From Phlebiopsis flavidoalba (taxonomy: Eukaryota > Basidiomycota > Agaricomycetes > Polyporales > Phanerochaetaceae), in contig JAOCPU010000026.1 in assembly GCA_035772785.1 (NCBI GenBank), positions 124,001-188,000 of the forward strand: DNA of 64,000 nucleotides, in the 5' to 3' direction. Both the position numbers and the translations under genes were made by a program. The notes under the pieces are model-generated. The model did not search any database. It had not been told where the DNA came from and worked only from the letters and a program-made list of their open reading frames with translations. Below are positions 23,301-35,152 of this stretch, piece after piece. Each line of letters begins with the position of its first letter. Within the stretch, counting starts at the first letter, position 1.

Positions 23301-23745
23301 ACGCGCTCCCCCGCAGGTGCGACGATGGACGACGAGGTGCTCCCCCGCGAAGATCCTCGCCGGCGAGCTCTACTACGCCAAGCTCTGGCTCGTCTGCGTC
23401 GCGCCTGCGCTGGCGTCTCGTGGGAGAAGATGCCCTTTGAGCAGCGCGAGCTCGAATGTCGTTCCAGGGCCATAATAGACTCCGCGTCCGCGTGGCCTCT
23501 CGAACCTCCCTCGAACTCCCCCACGCCTCCTACCGCGGCCCGTGCTCCACTGTACGCCGTCCACGACTCGCTTCAGTCACAGCCGCCTTCTCGGGGCTCT
23601 TCCTCCTCGAAGGATGGCGAACCGTTCTTTCCCGAGCCGGTCAGCGTCATGACCTCGTACGCGGTCAGTCGTATTCAAAAAAGCCCAAGTCGAGCAGTTC
23701 GCCGCAGGTCCTCTCCGACGTCGCTCTTCCATAGATATAGTTAGT
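20370..23745 (+). CDS. Fungal Zn2Cys6-type transcription factor, interrupted
   Basis: A nuclear DNA-binding regulator by family. In order: a weak zinc-cluster remnant ending [13 protein letters not shown] (about 20480-20518), [11 protein letters not shown], an intron to [18 protein letters not shown] (about 20718) with a glutamine run, [13 protein letters not shown], an intron, then [31 protein letters not shown] and FDPS...[12 protein letters not shown] (21340-21405) up to FDAILAVA (21430). After an interruption (21440-22476) it resumes with [10 protein letters not shown] and [12 protein letters not shown], then the fungal_trans core: [27 protein letters not shown] (about 22858), [13 protein letters not shown] (22960), [20 protein letters not shown] (about 23150), [16 protein letters not shown] and PFEQREL. 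The C-terminal end is near 23745. Apart from the foreign insert it follows the family closely, with scattered frameshifts. As it stands it cannot give a normal protein. Confidence 0.75.
21440..22476 (+). pseudogene. ErdS-like AspRS-DUF2156 fragment with internal deletion
   Basis: Class II aspartyl-tRNA synthetase sequence: end of the OB fold (HHVEVRIEK, about 21485; IHVISKP at 21560), the hinge, then [13 protein letters not shown] (about 21658-21697), [14 protein letters not shown] (21752), [20 protein letters not shown] (about 21980-22030) and [11 protein letters not shown], the start of motif 2. It jumps directly to motif 3 ([12 protein letters not shown], 22068) and FPRDPKS. About 200 residues of the catalytic core are therefore missing, and so is the anticodon-binding N-terminus. 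It continues into [48 protein letters not shown] and [10 protein letters not shown], which match my memory of the DUF2156 transferase domain fused to AspRS in ErdS, the Dikarya enzyme that aspartylates ergosterol using Asp-tRNA. Introns are retained. It lies inside another gene and cannot be active. Confidence 0.72.
21510..21559 (+). other. GC-AG intron in the AspRS fragment
   Basis: The exon end gagaag is followed by gcaagt rather than gtaagt, and the intron ends gcacag before atccatgtaatc. Removing these 50 bases joins VRIEK to IHVISKP in frame, as aspartyl-tRNA synthetases require. AG|GCAAGT is the known consensus of the rare GC-AG class. Confidence 0.7.
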
Positions 23746-24600
23746 TGAGGAATAGAAGTAGTTGATTGAATGTAGTTCACATCAACCAAATTACCCGAAA
23801 GTTGTTGTCATATAGAAAGTTGGCGAAATTCGATTGTCCTACTAAGTATTGACTACTGTCCACTAACATCATTGGACATTAAACTACTTTCTAAGTATCC
23901 GGATTCCGTCCCGCCCGTATCTGACGGATACATTGTGAAGATGTGCGGCAGATTCATTTGAAATTGATCTGCGTGATCGTTTTTTAAAATAACTCCAGCA
24001 AATATCTGTCAGAAAAATTATAAATACACTGCGCCAGAAACATTCTGGAATTATCCGTTAGATTCGACAAGAACATATACAGCTGATACATTCTTCATGA
24101 GGATCGGGAAAATACACAGTGTTTATGCCGTATGCGTGGTAAAGTCATTGATGAGAATTATTTTGAAAGGATACACCAAATATGCCCCGGAGTATCCCCT
24201 GGATGTTTTCAATATGTTCCTCCGCCGAGGAAGCAGATACATTATAAAAAAATACTCTCAATCTTCTGCTCCATCGGCTTTGGGCGGGCCGTATATGAAT
24301 AGAAATGTCTTCGATGTATTGCTTAGATACAAACAAGCATTGCGGCCCAGAATCATTCAAAAAAAATCGGCGCATATCCTTGTTGGAATTATTTTAAATA
24401 AATACTTAATATAATCTAACATGTTTCTACCACGTCGCGCGTCGACATATGTCAGACGCATTGTTTTCAGCGTCTAACATAAATCTTACCCGCATATCTG
24501 GCAGATTTATGGGATTTTCTCCGCAGTGTATGGTATAGCCGCCTCAGTTTCCTCGCAACCAGCGCTTTAAGCTGATCTTAGCTCTTCCCTCCCACCCTTC
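23746..24600. other. AT-rich intergenic block
   Basis: Distinctly richer in A and T than its neighbours. Holds an open frame of 105 codons (24097-24414, plus) coding a basic, Tyr/Ile/Lys-rich peptide (for example DVFNMFLRRGSRYIIKKYSQ) without known relatives, and several gatacat/gatacaa motifs (23933, 24085, 24236, 24326). Small hairpins occur: tgtcca...tggaca (about 23857-23878) and agacgc...gcgtct (about 24454-24475). A diverged direct repeat (ggcagattcat at about 23947, ggcagatttat at about 24500) brackets most of it. It may be an eroded mobile element or a promoter region. Confidence 0.5.
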
Positions 24601-24639
24601 CTTTCCCCCAGGACGACGAGGCCCTGCGTGAGTTTGACG

Positions 24640-26742
24640 ATGCTCATGCAGTCCAGCACGACAATGAAGGTGTCCTCTCAACCGGACAGGCTCAAGACCA
24701 TGGAGGTGCGTCGTCCGCTCGCTCGGCTGTCTGTAGCAGATTGTTGACAGCTGTTAAGGTTTACAAGCAGGAGAGACGCAGACCCAAAGCAACTGGAGAT
24801 GATCAGCCCGCAGAGGCTCGAGTGGAGGTCAAACGGGCTGCGTGAGTGTCAAGCGTGTGCAGGCGCGACTAGGTAGACTCGATCACAGAGGACCGAAGAG
24901 AGCCCAATATTCCCATCAAGGCCACCGCCAAGTCCGATCCCAAATGTTATCACTCCCAGAACTCGACAAACGAGTTTGAATGCGACAACGTCCCTCGAAG
25001 AACTCCTCCCCCCATAGTCGGTACACACCCCCCAGCGTTCTCGCCTTCCGTCACTCTATCCGCAACCACAGCTCCCTCACCAAGATCAAAGACGCAGTCC
25101 ACCGAGACGCGCCGCCAATGCCCTCATCACAGTACTCGAGTGTCTACACACCCCAAACGCGAAAACTTCGCTCCGGAATGAAGTCGGCGCAGAATGGGCG
25201 ACCCCCCTCGGACGAGAAGGGTAGACCAAAGAACCGTGAGAGCTCTGGATCTCGACGACGTGATGGGAGACGACGACGACGACACGGCGACGATACCACA
25301 GACACCCCACTCCCAAGCGGGATCCTTCGAAAAAAGCCGTATATCTCCAAGAGCGCGAGAGAGTTGATTGACTTCCTGGACGAGGGCCCGCCAATGGAGA
25401 TGATGCAGCCACCACACCGTAACGCGAGTATGATCTCGCTCGAGTCTTCTAAGAGTCGTTCAGGCCGGCTACACCGCATGATGTCCAAAACTTAACCTGG
25501 GGGGCTCGAGCGAAAAGTTGAACGGGAGAGCTGACTCGTTAAGGTCATTCGTTCACCCCTCGTCTACTACTGCCCTACTTCTCCTCCACCATCCTACATG
25601 CAGTCTCCAGTCTCACTACGGGGCCCGACGGTCATTGTCGCCACCCCACCTCCCCCTCCCAGTCTCGACACTCCCTCTCTCCGTAGCGCTCTCGTCGTAT
25701 ATGACTCCGGAGAAGACACCACCCCCGCAACAACCGCAGCCTCGGCCGCTGTCGCCTCGTATGGAACCGTCGTCGCCGACGCACAGAATGTCCATCACAC
25801 GCAAACCCGTGCCGGCGTGGGACGAAAGACAAGACACGCTTCGCGTTCTCCACATCTCTGGCCAGCCCCAGCTAGGAAGCCAGCCTGCGGACAGGCCATC
25901 TCAGCCCGCTCCATCCAACAGGAAGTCCTCATCATCTAAACGGGCCTCGCCCCTTGATGCCTTCCCGCCTGTACCCACCACCGTAAACGTGAATGGAGTT
26001 TTACACGACAATGATTCGGAGGTCATCCGGCGAGCCAGTATGGCATCCTCGAAGCGCCATACCTCCCTGCGGTCTGACCTTCCCTCCCCTCTGAGCCCGA
26101 GCATGGTGTCGCATGCGCCCCCGAGCCCGAGCCCCTCCGTCCGGCGCACGCCCTCGCGCACTCGCCGCCCCCGCCACCATCGCACCGCCTCCAGCCCCGC
26201 AGTGGCGCCCCAAGACGCTCGTCTACGACGCCGCAGCCGATGCGGGCCCCGAGGCAGGCGAGACGTCATGGCCGCCTCCCACGGCCGCCATCTTCGAAAC
26301 CGTTGATATTCCCATCCTCGACTCCGCCATCGACCTCGCGCCCCGCCGCCGCGCCGTCGACGTCCGAGAACGCGCCGTGGCAGCGGACACCCCTGCGTTC
26401 ACCGCGGAGCAGGCGCAGGACCTCCGCAGGCGGCCTGCTCGCGGTCGCGACGGACCGCGGGCGATTGACGAGCGTGCCGGCTCCTGTCACGTGGATATGT
26501 TCCTCATCAAGAGCGGGTTTCCCCTGCCCTCGGCCAAGGAGGAGGTCGTGCCTGCCTCTGCGGCGTCACATGAGGTCGAGCAGGTCGTGTCGAAGATTGA
26601 GACCTTCAATGAGGATATCGAGCCGGTCGCTCGTAGCCCTACTTCGTCGGAGACGGTGAGCCAGAGTATGACGCCACAGAGACCGCCTCGGCGTGATTGC
26701 CCCCTGATTGATAGTGATATCTATCTCATTCCTTCTCAGTAA
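24640..26742 (+). CDS. Disordered Ser/Pro-rich protein, unknown function
   Basis: The probable start is ATG 24640 (MLMQSSTTMKVSSQPDRLKT). An intron GTGCGT...TTAAG leads to VYKQERRRPK (about 24760). Next come TPRTRQTSLNATTSLEELLP, HSRYTPPSVLAFRH (25013), KLRSGMKSAQNGRPPSDEKG, an Arg-rich patch, SGILRKKPYISKSARELIDF (about 25315-25375), long Ser/Pro stretches, FETVDIPILDSAIDL (about 26294), VDMFLIKSGFPLPSAKEE (26490) and a C-terminus ending LIDSDIYLIPSQ with TAA at 26740. At least three frameshifts. No signal peptide, membrane span or catalytic motif. Conserved islands within disorder suggest a scaffold or regulatory protein, but I do not recognise the family. It converges on RPA135. Confidence 0.5.
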
Positions 26743-27182
26743 GCCTCAAAGCTTCATTACCTTCTATCTCCCTGATATTTACAATCAACTGTTGTGGTAG
26801 TGTATAGTGGCTTCCTCTGGTCTGAGTGCCCTCGTCCCTTCCTCCTGTCCTCTCGTCCCCTCGTCGATTCCCTCCCCTGCCCTCGACATCCATACTATAG
26901 CTATGCATTTGTATTTACAAACGGTGACGTTCGTCCACTTGATTGCCCTTACACTCCTTTAGAGGTCAAATTTTCTTACTTTGATCTTTTTTTTGTTGGT
27001 TCAAGGATTATGTGACAACGATTCTTAGGATATATTCAGTAGTGCCGTACTTTGTCCCAGTTTGTGCGCCCTGGATGCTGTGTGCGTATTATTAATACAT
27101 TCACAAAATGCAGTAGCCGTGCGCCACAAACAGAGTGCGTGTGAAGCCAAGATACATGAAAGTCTACAAGATGCTTTTTTGT

Positions 27183-30100
27183 CTACCGGACCTCGAGCGT
27201 AGGGACCCGCGCATACCCATCGCAGCGAGTTCTGCACAGAGGTATCGGAAGACGTAAGGGATGGCAACGATATCGAGATCGCCGCCTTTTGAAGCCGGGC
27301 CCAGCACCTGCTGTGACGGGATCGCCACGCGGACATCGTGAGTTCTGTGCAGTGCCGTTCTGGCCCGTCGCGAGCGCACGCCGCGCACGCTCGTCCTCCG
27401 CCCTCCGCTAGGCAGCGCGACAGATCCCTCTGCAGTACTCGCCACCGGGTGCCCGTGGGCTTGAGGCCGCCCCCTGTGCCGATGACGACCTCGCCGAGGC
27501 TGACGTCGTCGTACCCGAGCGAAATGAGACTGCCGCACGTCCGGCAGACCCCCAGGCGGTTCAGGCAGTCGAGTAGTCGGAGCAGTTCATGAGACGGTCC
27601 TGCAGCAGGAAGGACGTGCTCGTGCGCAATCAGAGCGTCGCGCTCCATCTCTCCGAACCGGATACCACCAGCACGTTTGCGGCCCGGAGAAGATTGCCAC
27701 ATCAGAAATTTTGGCTCGGTTTGACCGAGGTCGAAGCGTACCTTGACCGGCTGTCTGGTGACGGGATCAACGGGTCCTGTTGTCCGCACCTGGAACTTGT
27801 CTAACCCATGTGTCGAAGACGTTGGTAGTAGACGACGCCAATGTAAATGTCGGCCGCGAACTCTTGACCGGTGATTCCAGAATACAGTGGCTCGTTGCCG
27901 TAATAGTTGTAGCCGGACGCTAGTAGCTGTTCGCCGAAGTAGTCTACTGCAGTGTCTTCCTCGGTGAACCTAAGTGGAAAAAATCAGTGATGGCCCTACC
28001 ATCATAAATCATGATAAAAAGCATACTGGAAGGGTGTTGCGTCTTGCGCAAGACCATGCATCGCACCGGCTTTACCAGCCATGCTCTCAACTAACATGCC
28101 TATGGTCATACGACTGGGGAAGGCATGTGGGTTGATGATGACATCCGGCTGCATGCCGCTCTCGGAGAACGGCATGTCAATCATTGGCCACTTCTGCGAG
28201 CAGACACCCTTCTGACCGTGTCGCGAGGAAAACTTGTCACCAATCACTGGCGCACGAGTGATTCTTAGTGTGATGTGGATCTTCTGCAACTCAGAATCGC
28301 CTGCGTCGCTACCTGGAACGGTACCATCAGACCTATATGAAAGAGAAGTGTTCAAAACATACCTAGAAGACGGACAGTGTCGACGTAGGCAATCTCGTCA
28401 CCCTTGTACTTTGACAAACTTCGTCCTGCCCAGTAGTGTCGTCGATATACGCAGCAATTGGGTCTCCAGGATTCAGACGGACACCAACATAGGGCAAGCC
28501 GTCCAAGTCAAGGAAATCGCAGCAAGAATGTGCCTTGTCGCCCTCTGTCCTGATTTCGTAAACCGAAACCGAAGTGCAGTGTCGGAGCAGACGAAGACGC
28601 GCTGCGACCTTGGAGGTCTTTCAAGTCGATGATCTGCGACTTGTAGACTGTACCGTAGCCAAACCCTCGCTCGTGCGCCGACTTGTTCAGAATCATGGCA
28701 TCCTCCATGTCGTAGCCCGTATACGAGATGACGGCGACGACGGCGTTGGTTCCGTTAGGGAAGGAGTCCATTCCGTACGTATCGTGCAACGCCGGTCGCA
28801 CGACTGGAGTTTGTCCAGTCTGCAGACGGTAGAGCTTGTTGTCTGTCCGGTGGCGAAGCGCCGTTGATGGTGTACCCATACTTTGCTTACCCATCTGACA
28901 TTGGTAAATGTTACGAGGACTCTGTACGCAAAATCATCAGCCGGCAAAATATCACGGCTACACAATGGACACCTACCTGGTTGAAGTCGGAAATGGCGTG
29001 AGGTTGGCTAGGATGGATCAGGAAGTTTGTGGGCTTGTGCTCGACGTGTGTTGAGACACCCTTCTCAATCTCCTCCGGAGTGCAAGCAATGTCCATGTAG
29101 ACCTGCTCAAACGATCCCCGACTTGGTCGTCTCCGCCCGTTCGCGAGGTATTTAACGGGACGCATCATCCTCGATCGTGACGCGAAGAGGTAAAGACCAG
29201 GATATTGTCCACCCATGCGATACTTGGCACGTAACCAATCTCGAGGTCAACAGGGATGTTGTGCTTGCTTTCAGTCTTCCACACTCGGAGGCTGAAGGCA
29301 AGCTGTTGAAGGACAGCCCTGCGGAGCCCATCCAATCATACGGCACATCCAAACTGAACGCAAAGATTGCGACGGACCGTCAATGGAGGTACTGAAAGCC
29401 TGGGTCATACGTGAGCGGCAAGGAGAGCGGGGATACGTGAGCGACCGCTAGTGGGGTCGTGACAATGCGACAGGTGCGGGAAAGATGGTTGAGGAGACCA
29501 CAAGGGGAACCGTCGGGTGTGTGTACAGGGCACAAGAAGCCTGTCCCTGATTGTTAATACATGATGGGAATAAATCTGCGAGGACTTACCCCACGCTTCG
29601 GGTAGCAACTTTCGGACGGTAGTAGTCTTGAGCTCTGCGAAGAAGGCACCACGATGGATGGATCGGAAATGACTGATATAACGCATCCAATTCAGCTTCT
29701 CCGCAACGATAGTGAAACCCGATGCCTGCTGGAGGTCAAGACCGGATGGGGAAACCAGGTTACCCGTTGCGAGGAAGTTCGACATCCTCGAACCACAACG
29801 TCATAGTTAGTCCGAGCTAATATCTTCTTTATGTATAAACGTTCTGTAAAAGCATACTCAACAAGCAGACTAGATGAAGCCCATAACGAACTCACTATCA
29901 AAGAAGTCCACTGACGGTTCGCCCCTCTGTACGTCGATCGCGATACCTCGTGCAAAGTTCGTCAGAGCTTCCTCAAGTCGCTCCTTGATGATCATGCCGT
30001 AGAGACTGCCGGGAAGCAGAACCTCCTGGTGTTGAGGTGAATCGGGATTATCTACGCAAACATGCGCCGGAAACAACTGCAAACAATTTCCTCAACATGA

Positions 30101-31145
30101 AGCTGAGGACTCATAAGTATACAACCAGGCTTATGGTAAAGGGAACAGACCTCACATGAGTAACCGGAACTTGTCTCGGGGAGAGTCTAGGTGAACCCAG
30201 CACCAGTTTCTGGATGAGCCATACACCCAATGCCTTGTTCGTCCAATCTTCAGGCATGCCGAGTACGACCCTGAACTTGTCGCCCAGGTACTGCGAGACA
30301 CTGATCACCTGTATAGAGACTATAGTTCTTAAAACTGCGGAGCAATAGTTCACACGATTCGGTGAGGAAGGTATCTTCATACTCCTTCATCATAACTCCC
30401 TCGAAGATCTCCTTGTCCGATGCACCGACAAGGCTTTTAGGATAAGCATGATAGGATGACATACTCCTGTTTCCGCCAGCTGAAACGAAGCATCGCGGAA
30501 CCGTTTGAGAGGTAGTGGAGGGTGTTGGTGGCGCCAGACTGGTCAGGGCGAACACATCGTATCTGAACCGCGTAGGTAGGGGTGTAAGACGGACCACGGT
30601 TGGTTAAGGAGGGTCGTTTGTGAGAGAGATGACATGGTTGCGGCGAGGTAAATGAGGTAACGTATGAGACGTTTCATTTCCGTTGATGATGAATGTTAAC
30701 CACCGAACTCCCCCCCCCCTTCTGGCCTTCTTCATGATGTTTGACCAGTTCGGCTGGAAGACATTCCCCGTAGGTTACACCTAACGGAGTCCGTACCATG
30801 ATGTTGGGGAACAATTGACCACAGTCTCTGTTCTCGCTGGTTTACTGGGCCGTCCGCCGATTCTCTCCACATTGTTTGATTCGGGCAGTCATTCGCGCTC
30901 TCGGTATGAAGACAAGCGTTCACCGTGCCTAGACATTCCTCTTGTCAGCGTCTTGTCAATGCAGTAGTATCCATTGCACGCCCTAGCGTAGACTGACGTT
31001 ACTTCTAAAATGAAGCAATTCATGCCAATGAACAATAGTTGCTCACTTCAGATGGAAAATGTTTTGCGAACCCGCGCGCGTTTGGTCTTTTTCGGAGGAC
31101 ATCATAGGTCGAGCAATGGTAACCTGGTCATACGGCACCACTACA
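27183..31145 (-). CDS. RPA2: RNA polymerase I second-largest subunit (RPA135)
   Basis: Catalytic beta-like subunit of nucleolar RNA polymerase I, which makes 35S pre-rRNA. From the N-terminal side: [14 protein letters not shown] (31110-31140), [15 protein letters not shown] and RPSFTNRGPS-like pieces, [20 protein letters not shown] (about 30230-30290), [39 protein letters not shown] (about 29715-29770), [20 protein letters not shown] (about 28830-28890), [20 protein letters not shown] (about 28670-28730), [12 protein letters not shown] (about 28200-28240), [16 protein letters not shown] (about 27630-27680), the zinc-site pairs CRTC and CAAC, and [14 protein letters not shown] before VPTLEVR and TAG at 27183. 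[10 protein letters not shown] and the QMGKQ motif fit Pol I rather than Pol II. The first exon (roughly 80-100 residues) was not found. Many one-base shifts. Confidence 0.9.
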
Positions 31146-31783
31146 CTCTTTAAGTGACTTAGTACAGACAACCACTATGAAGGCACCAGTACGTACTGGT
31201 TAACCGGTTCCCCCATGCCCTTCTTCCCGCTCTCTGCACCCAGCTCCCCCTTGCCGATCAAACACTACTCGCTCGCCAATGTCTGCGATACCTAGCGACA
31301 AAAGGCCCCGTCCGTCTCCGTCACTCGAGATCCCTTCCCAAGTCCGGAATCATCGAAAAAGCGCGTTGAAGGACTCGAGATGCGGAGTAACAAATTCGTT
31401 TCAGGATGGTACGACATGTCCATCCTTTGGTGGGTGCTTGAAGTTCTTCTCGCGCGTAAGAGTGTTGAACGTCGACTTGGGTGTTATTCGGGGACTTCCG
31501 TCAGGCATAAACCGACACTCCTTGACCCGAGGCGACACTGACTAGCGAGGTTGTAAACTAAATTTTGAGCGGAAGGAGGACAAAAATTAGAATGTGGCAT
31601 TTCTGAGAATATGCCAAGTGATATTCCAAAATACGGTATTAATTATGGTATTTGGACCGCTAGCGCCCTGACGCGAGTTCGAAAACTCCGAACAAAATCC
31701 GCTCGAACGCGATCCCAAACAGGAAGTACCGCCTCTTGCTCACTGACCAACAACGACGTCGTCGACCACGGCTGACGAACGAT
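31146..31783 (+). other. Divergent intergenic region, small unrecognised ORF
   Basis: Separates minus-strand RPA135 from the plus-strand nucleoporin. Probably holds both promoters and the missing 5' exon of RPA135. An 88-codon plus frame at 31279-31545 (MSAIPSDKRPRPSPSLEIPS) is protein-like at its start but unrecognised. An AT-rich patch lies at about 31555-31655. Confidence 0.35.
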
Positions 31784-34700
31784 ATGTTCGGCAATAGCGG
31801 CATCTCAAAGACGTGGGGGCCAGCCCACAGAATCAACAGCAGCCTCAGCAGGGGACTTCCACGTTCGGTCAACCTGCTGCGAACGCAGGCTTCGGCGCAG
31901 GTACGTCAAAGCACGATCAACTCATTTCACGCGCCATGCAAACATCACACACATAGGGACTTTCGGTGCTGGAGGCGCTTTTGGTCAGGCAACAACCACA
32001 AACAAACACAAACAACAACCACAAGCGAACCCGATGTTTGGTCGGATTAGGGTGCTGGCCAGGCTAATAACACCACAGCGACACCGGGCAACACCGGTTT
32101 TGGTGCGTGGCGAACGCGTTGTGAATCTGACATTGCACACTCATGTCTATCCCCACAGGTGCCTTTGGGGCAAAACAACGCGACGACAGCTAACGCTGGG
32201 CTGTTCGGAGCACCGAAACCAGCAACAGGCGGCTTTGGGGCGTTTCGGTGGTACTGGGGGTGCGGGGACGACGACATTTGGAGGCACGACGGGGACATTT
32301 GGGACCCCCGCAGGGGCAACGACAGGAACTGGGCTGTTCGGTGGACAGAACGCCACGAACACGAACCACGTTCGGTGGTGCCGGCGGTATGTTCGGGCAG
32401 GCGAAGCCTGCAACGACGGCCTTCGGTACCACCCCGACGGCCACAGGCACTGACGCCGTTGCACCTGTCTCGACTGGATCGTCGAACCCTGCGTACCAGG
32501 CCTTCTCTGAAAAGGACCCTGCGAACTCCACTGCAATCCTCCATTATCAGAGCATATCGTGCATGCCAACCTATCGAGGCACCTCTTTCGAAGAGCTGCG
32601 TGGCAAGATTATTCACAAGGACGCAAGACAACAGGAGCGTTCGGACAAACCTTTGGCGCTCCCGCGGCACAACGGCCCGCCACTAATACCGGGGCTCTTT
32701 GGACAACCCGCCGCCACAAATCCTGCCCAGCCCGCAAACAACGTTTTCGGCGGGTTTTGGTAATACCAATGCCGCCAACCCTGCTGGTGCAAACACAGCT
32801 GGCGCCTTCGGCACTTTTTGGTCAGCCCGCCGCAGGCACAACCAACACTACGACTGGCGGATTGTTCGGTGGAGGCAACACATTCGGCCAACAGCAACCT
32901 CAGCAGCCACAGCAGCAGCAGGCCACCGGGTTCGGAACCTTTGGCCAACCTCAACAACCTCAACAGCAGAACCAAGCTGCAGGTGGTGGCTTGTTTGGAG
33001 TGTGTAGTGGCTTGGGGTGTGGGGGGAGCCTTTGGCGCACAGACCAATCAGCCTAAGCCGTTCGGTACTTTTGGTACGACCAATACAACCACTGCTGGAA
33101 CGAGCACCGGCTTCGGCACGTTTGGTCAGGCAAACCAGAATCAACCTGCCGCCGCTGGTACAGGTCTCTTTGGTCAAACGCAACCTCAACAGCAGCAACA
33201 ACCCCAACAGACGGCTGGCTTTGGCACATTCGGTACGTCCAGGCCCCCACGAATAACATCCTTCGTTGCTCATTTCATTTTAGGTCAGAACAACCAACAG
33301 AAACCTGGCCTTTTTGGTCAACCGGCACAACCGACGACCAACACGTTTGGTGGATTTGGCACTCAGAACCAAACACAGCCAAATCAAGCCGGGACGCAGC
33401 CAGCTGGTGGTCTTTTTCGGTAACACTGGTGCTACCGGCGGTAATTTGTTTGGGGGTACCCAACAACAAAACCAGCAGCCGGGCCAACCCCAGAGCAGCA
33501 GCCGACAGGTGGATTGTGAGTGCCTCTAATCCTCCACAATTCCTCGCATACTAATGATCGTATTCAGTGTTTGGGAACCAGACTGCCCAACAACCAGCTG
33601 GAGGTTTGTTTGGCAACACCACCAACACCAATACCGGAGGCCTCTTTGGTAAACACCCCACACCTCATGCAAACACCCTGCCCAAGCCTGCTCCAGGAGG
33701 ATTCGGACTATTTGGGGCCAAACCCGCAACTACAAACAACCAGCGGACGGGTGGGCTCTTTGGAGGTGGCTTTGGCCAGCAGAATAAGCGAACAATGCGG
33801 GTCAGCCTCAACAACAGCGCTGGCGGTCTGTTTGGCCAACAGCAACAGACGACGCAGCCAGCTAACAAACACGTTCAACCTTGTTCGAACGCCAAGCCGC
33901 CGACCCCCCCCCCCTCCGGTCGACAACACCTCAGACCTCAGACTGCGGCTGGCTCCCTGGCTTTGGTCGGATCCCTCTTCGGTGGCGTGGTTCGGGTACC
34001 TCTACCGCTCCTGCAGGTCAGATTGCTCCCCAGCAAACCGGGGGACACTGACTGCGTCTATTGCACAGCCAATCGGTGCGAACCTCTCCCCATTTTTTCT
34101 TTCTTCAAGCATGTTCCCCTCCTGGCCCACGCGCCATCAACCTTGACCAACCCAAGAAGAAATCTGGTATCTTCCTCGACGTCCCCACGCGAAACACCCG
34201 TCCCCCGTCTTCAACTTGGCTACACTCCCCGCGACGTCGAAGCTTCGTGGCTTCACTTCAACGTCTACCTCACCGGGACAGCCGTTCTCGGGGAGCATAT
34301 CGTTGACGAATGGCAAGCCAGGTGCGCTGTCTCTCAGCAAGGCTGCTAACCAGAAGAGCCTTCTCGGACCAGACGCTATCTTTTTGAATGGCAGTGGCCC
34401 TACACCCGGGCTTGGTAGCGGTGGGCGACAGAGCGTGAAGAAGCTCATACTCGACCGGAAGGTCGAGCCCTCAGAACTCTTCGGTAGACTGAAGGCGTCG
34501 CAGCCGAAGGTCACGTTCAACCCCGCTCTCAGTATTGCTTCACGTGAACTGGACGCCGCTGCGGCCGTGCAACGAGTCCTAACCGGCGTCGAAAACTGCG
34601 GCTAAGGGCAAGTTCTCGGCTCAGGGGTCGAACGACTCGGTGGCAAAGGACGGGAGAGAAGGCTCCTGAGCCTGCCCGTGAGCTGAAGGACGGAGACTAC

Positions 34701-35152
34701 TACGTTGCGTCCGTCGCTCGACGACCTCAAGAAGCGCAGCTTTCGGCGAGCTCCGGCGTCGACCGAGGAGGGCTCTCGTGGCCGTCGTCGTCTTGGCCGC
34801 GTCGGCTACAGGCGAGATCCAGTTCCTGGAGCCCGTCGACCTGACCGGTCCCTGCAGCGGACGACGGAGCTCCTGGGCGACGTCGTGCGGTTCGACGATA
34901 AGGAGTGCAGCGTGTACCCGGATCTCGACGACGCTGACAAGCCCCCGCCGGGCTCTGGCCTCAATGTCGCCGCACGCATCACGCTCGTGAACTGCTGGGC
35001 CGCTCGACAAGGCGACGCGCGAGCCCATCAAGGACGCGAGCCACGCCGGCGCGATGCGGCACCTGAAGCGGCTGAAGAACATGAAGGGCACCCACTTTGA
35101 GAGCTTCGACATTGACGAGGGCAAGTGGGTGTTCACTGTGGAGCATTTCTGA
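31784..35152 (+). CDS. GLFG nucleoporin, Nup98/Nup116 type
   Basis: A nuclear pore protein of the central transport barrier. Start ATG 31784 (MFGNSGI). The first intron is at 31901-31956 (GTACGT...CATAG). The N-terminal two thirds is dense in FG and GLFG repeats (GLFGAPKPATGGFGAF, GTGLFGGQNATNT, GLFGQ, GGLFGNTTNTNTGGLFG). A GLEBS motif, YQSISCMPTYRGTSFEEL (about 32546-32600), is the binding site for the mRNA-export factor Gle2/Rae1 and marks the Nup98/Nup116 branch. The C-terminal autopeptidase-type domain begins GDYYV...RPSLDDLKK (about 34690-34735), continues IQFLEPVDLTG, DVVRFDDKECSVYPDLDDAD and ATREPIKDASHAGA, and ends HFESFDIDEGKWVFTVEHF with TGA at 35150-35152. There is no Nup96 part. 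Repeat codons and C-runs make frames shift often. Confidence 0.9.

Noticed and set aside
26794..27015. 73-codon plus-strand frame after the disordered protein
   Set aside because: Lies in the convergent 3' region and looks like UTR. No support as a gene.
32047..33047. Long minus-strand frames opposite the nucleoporin
   Set aside because: They arise from Gly/Gln/Thr codon repeats of the FG region read backwards, with no recognisable protein.
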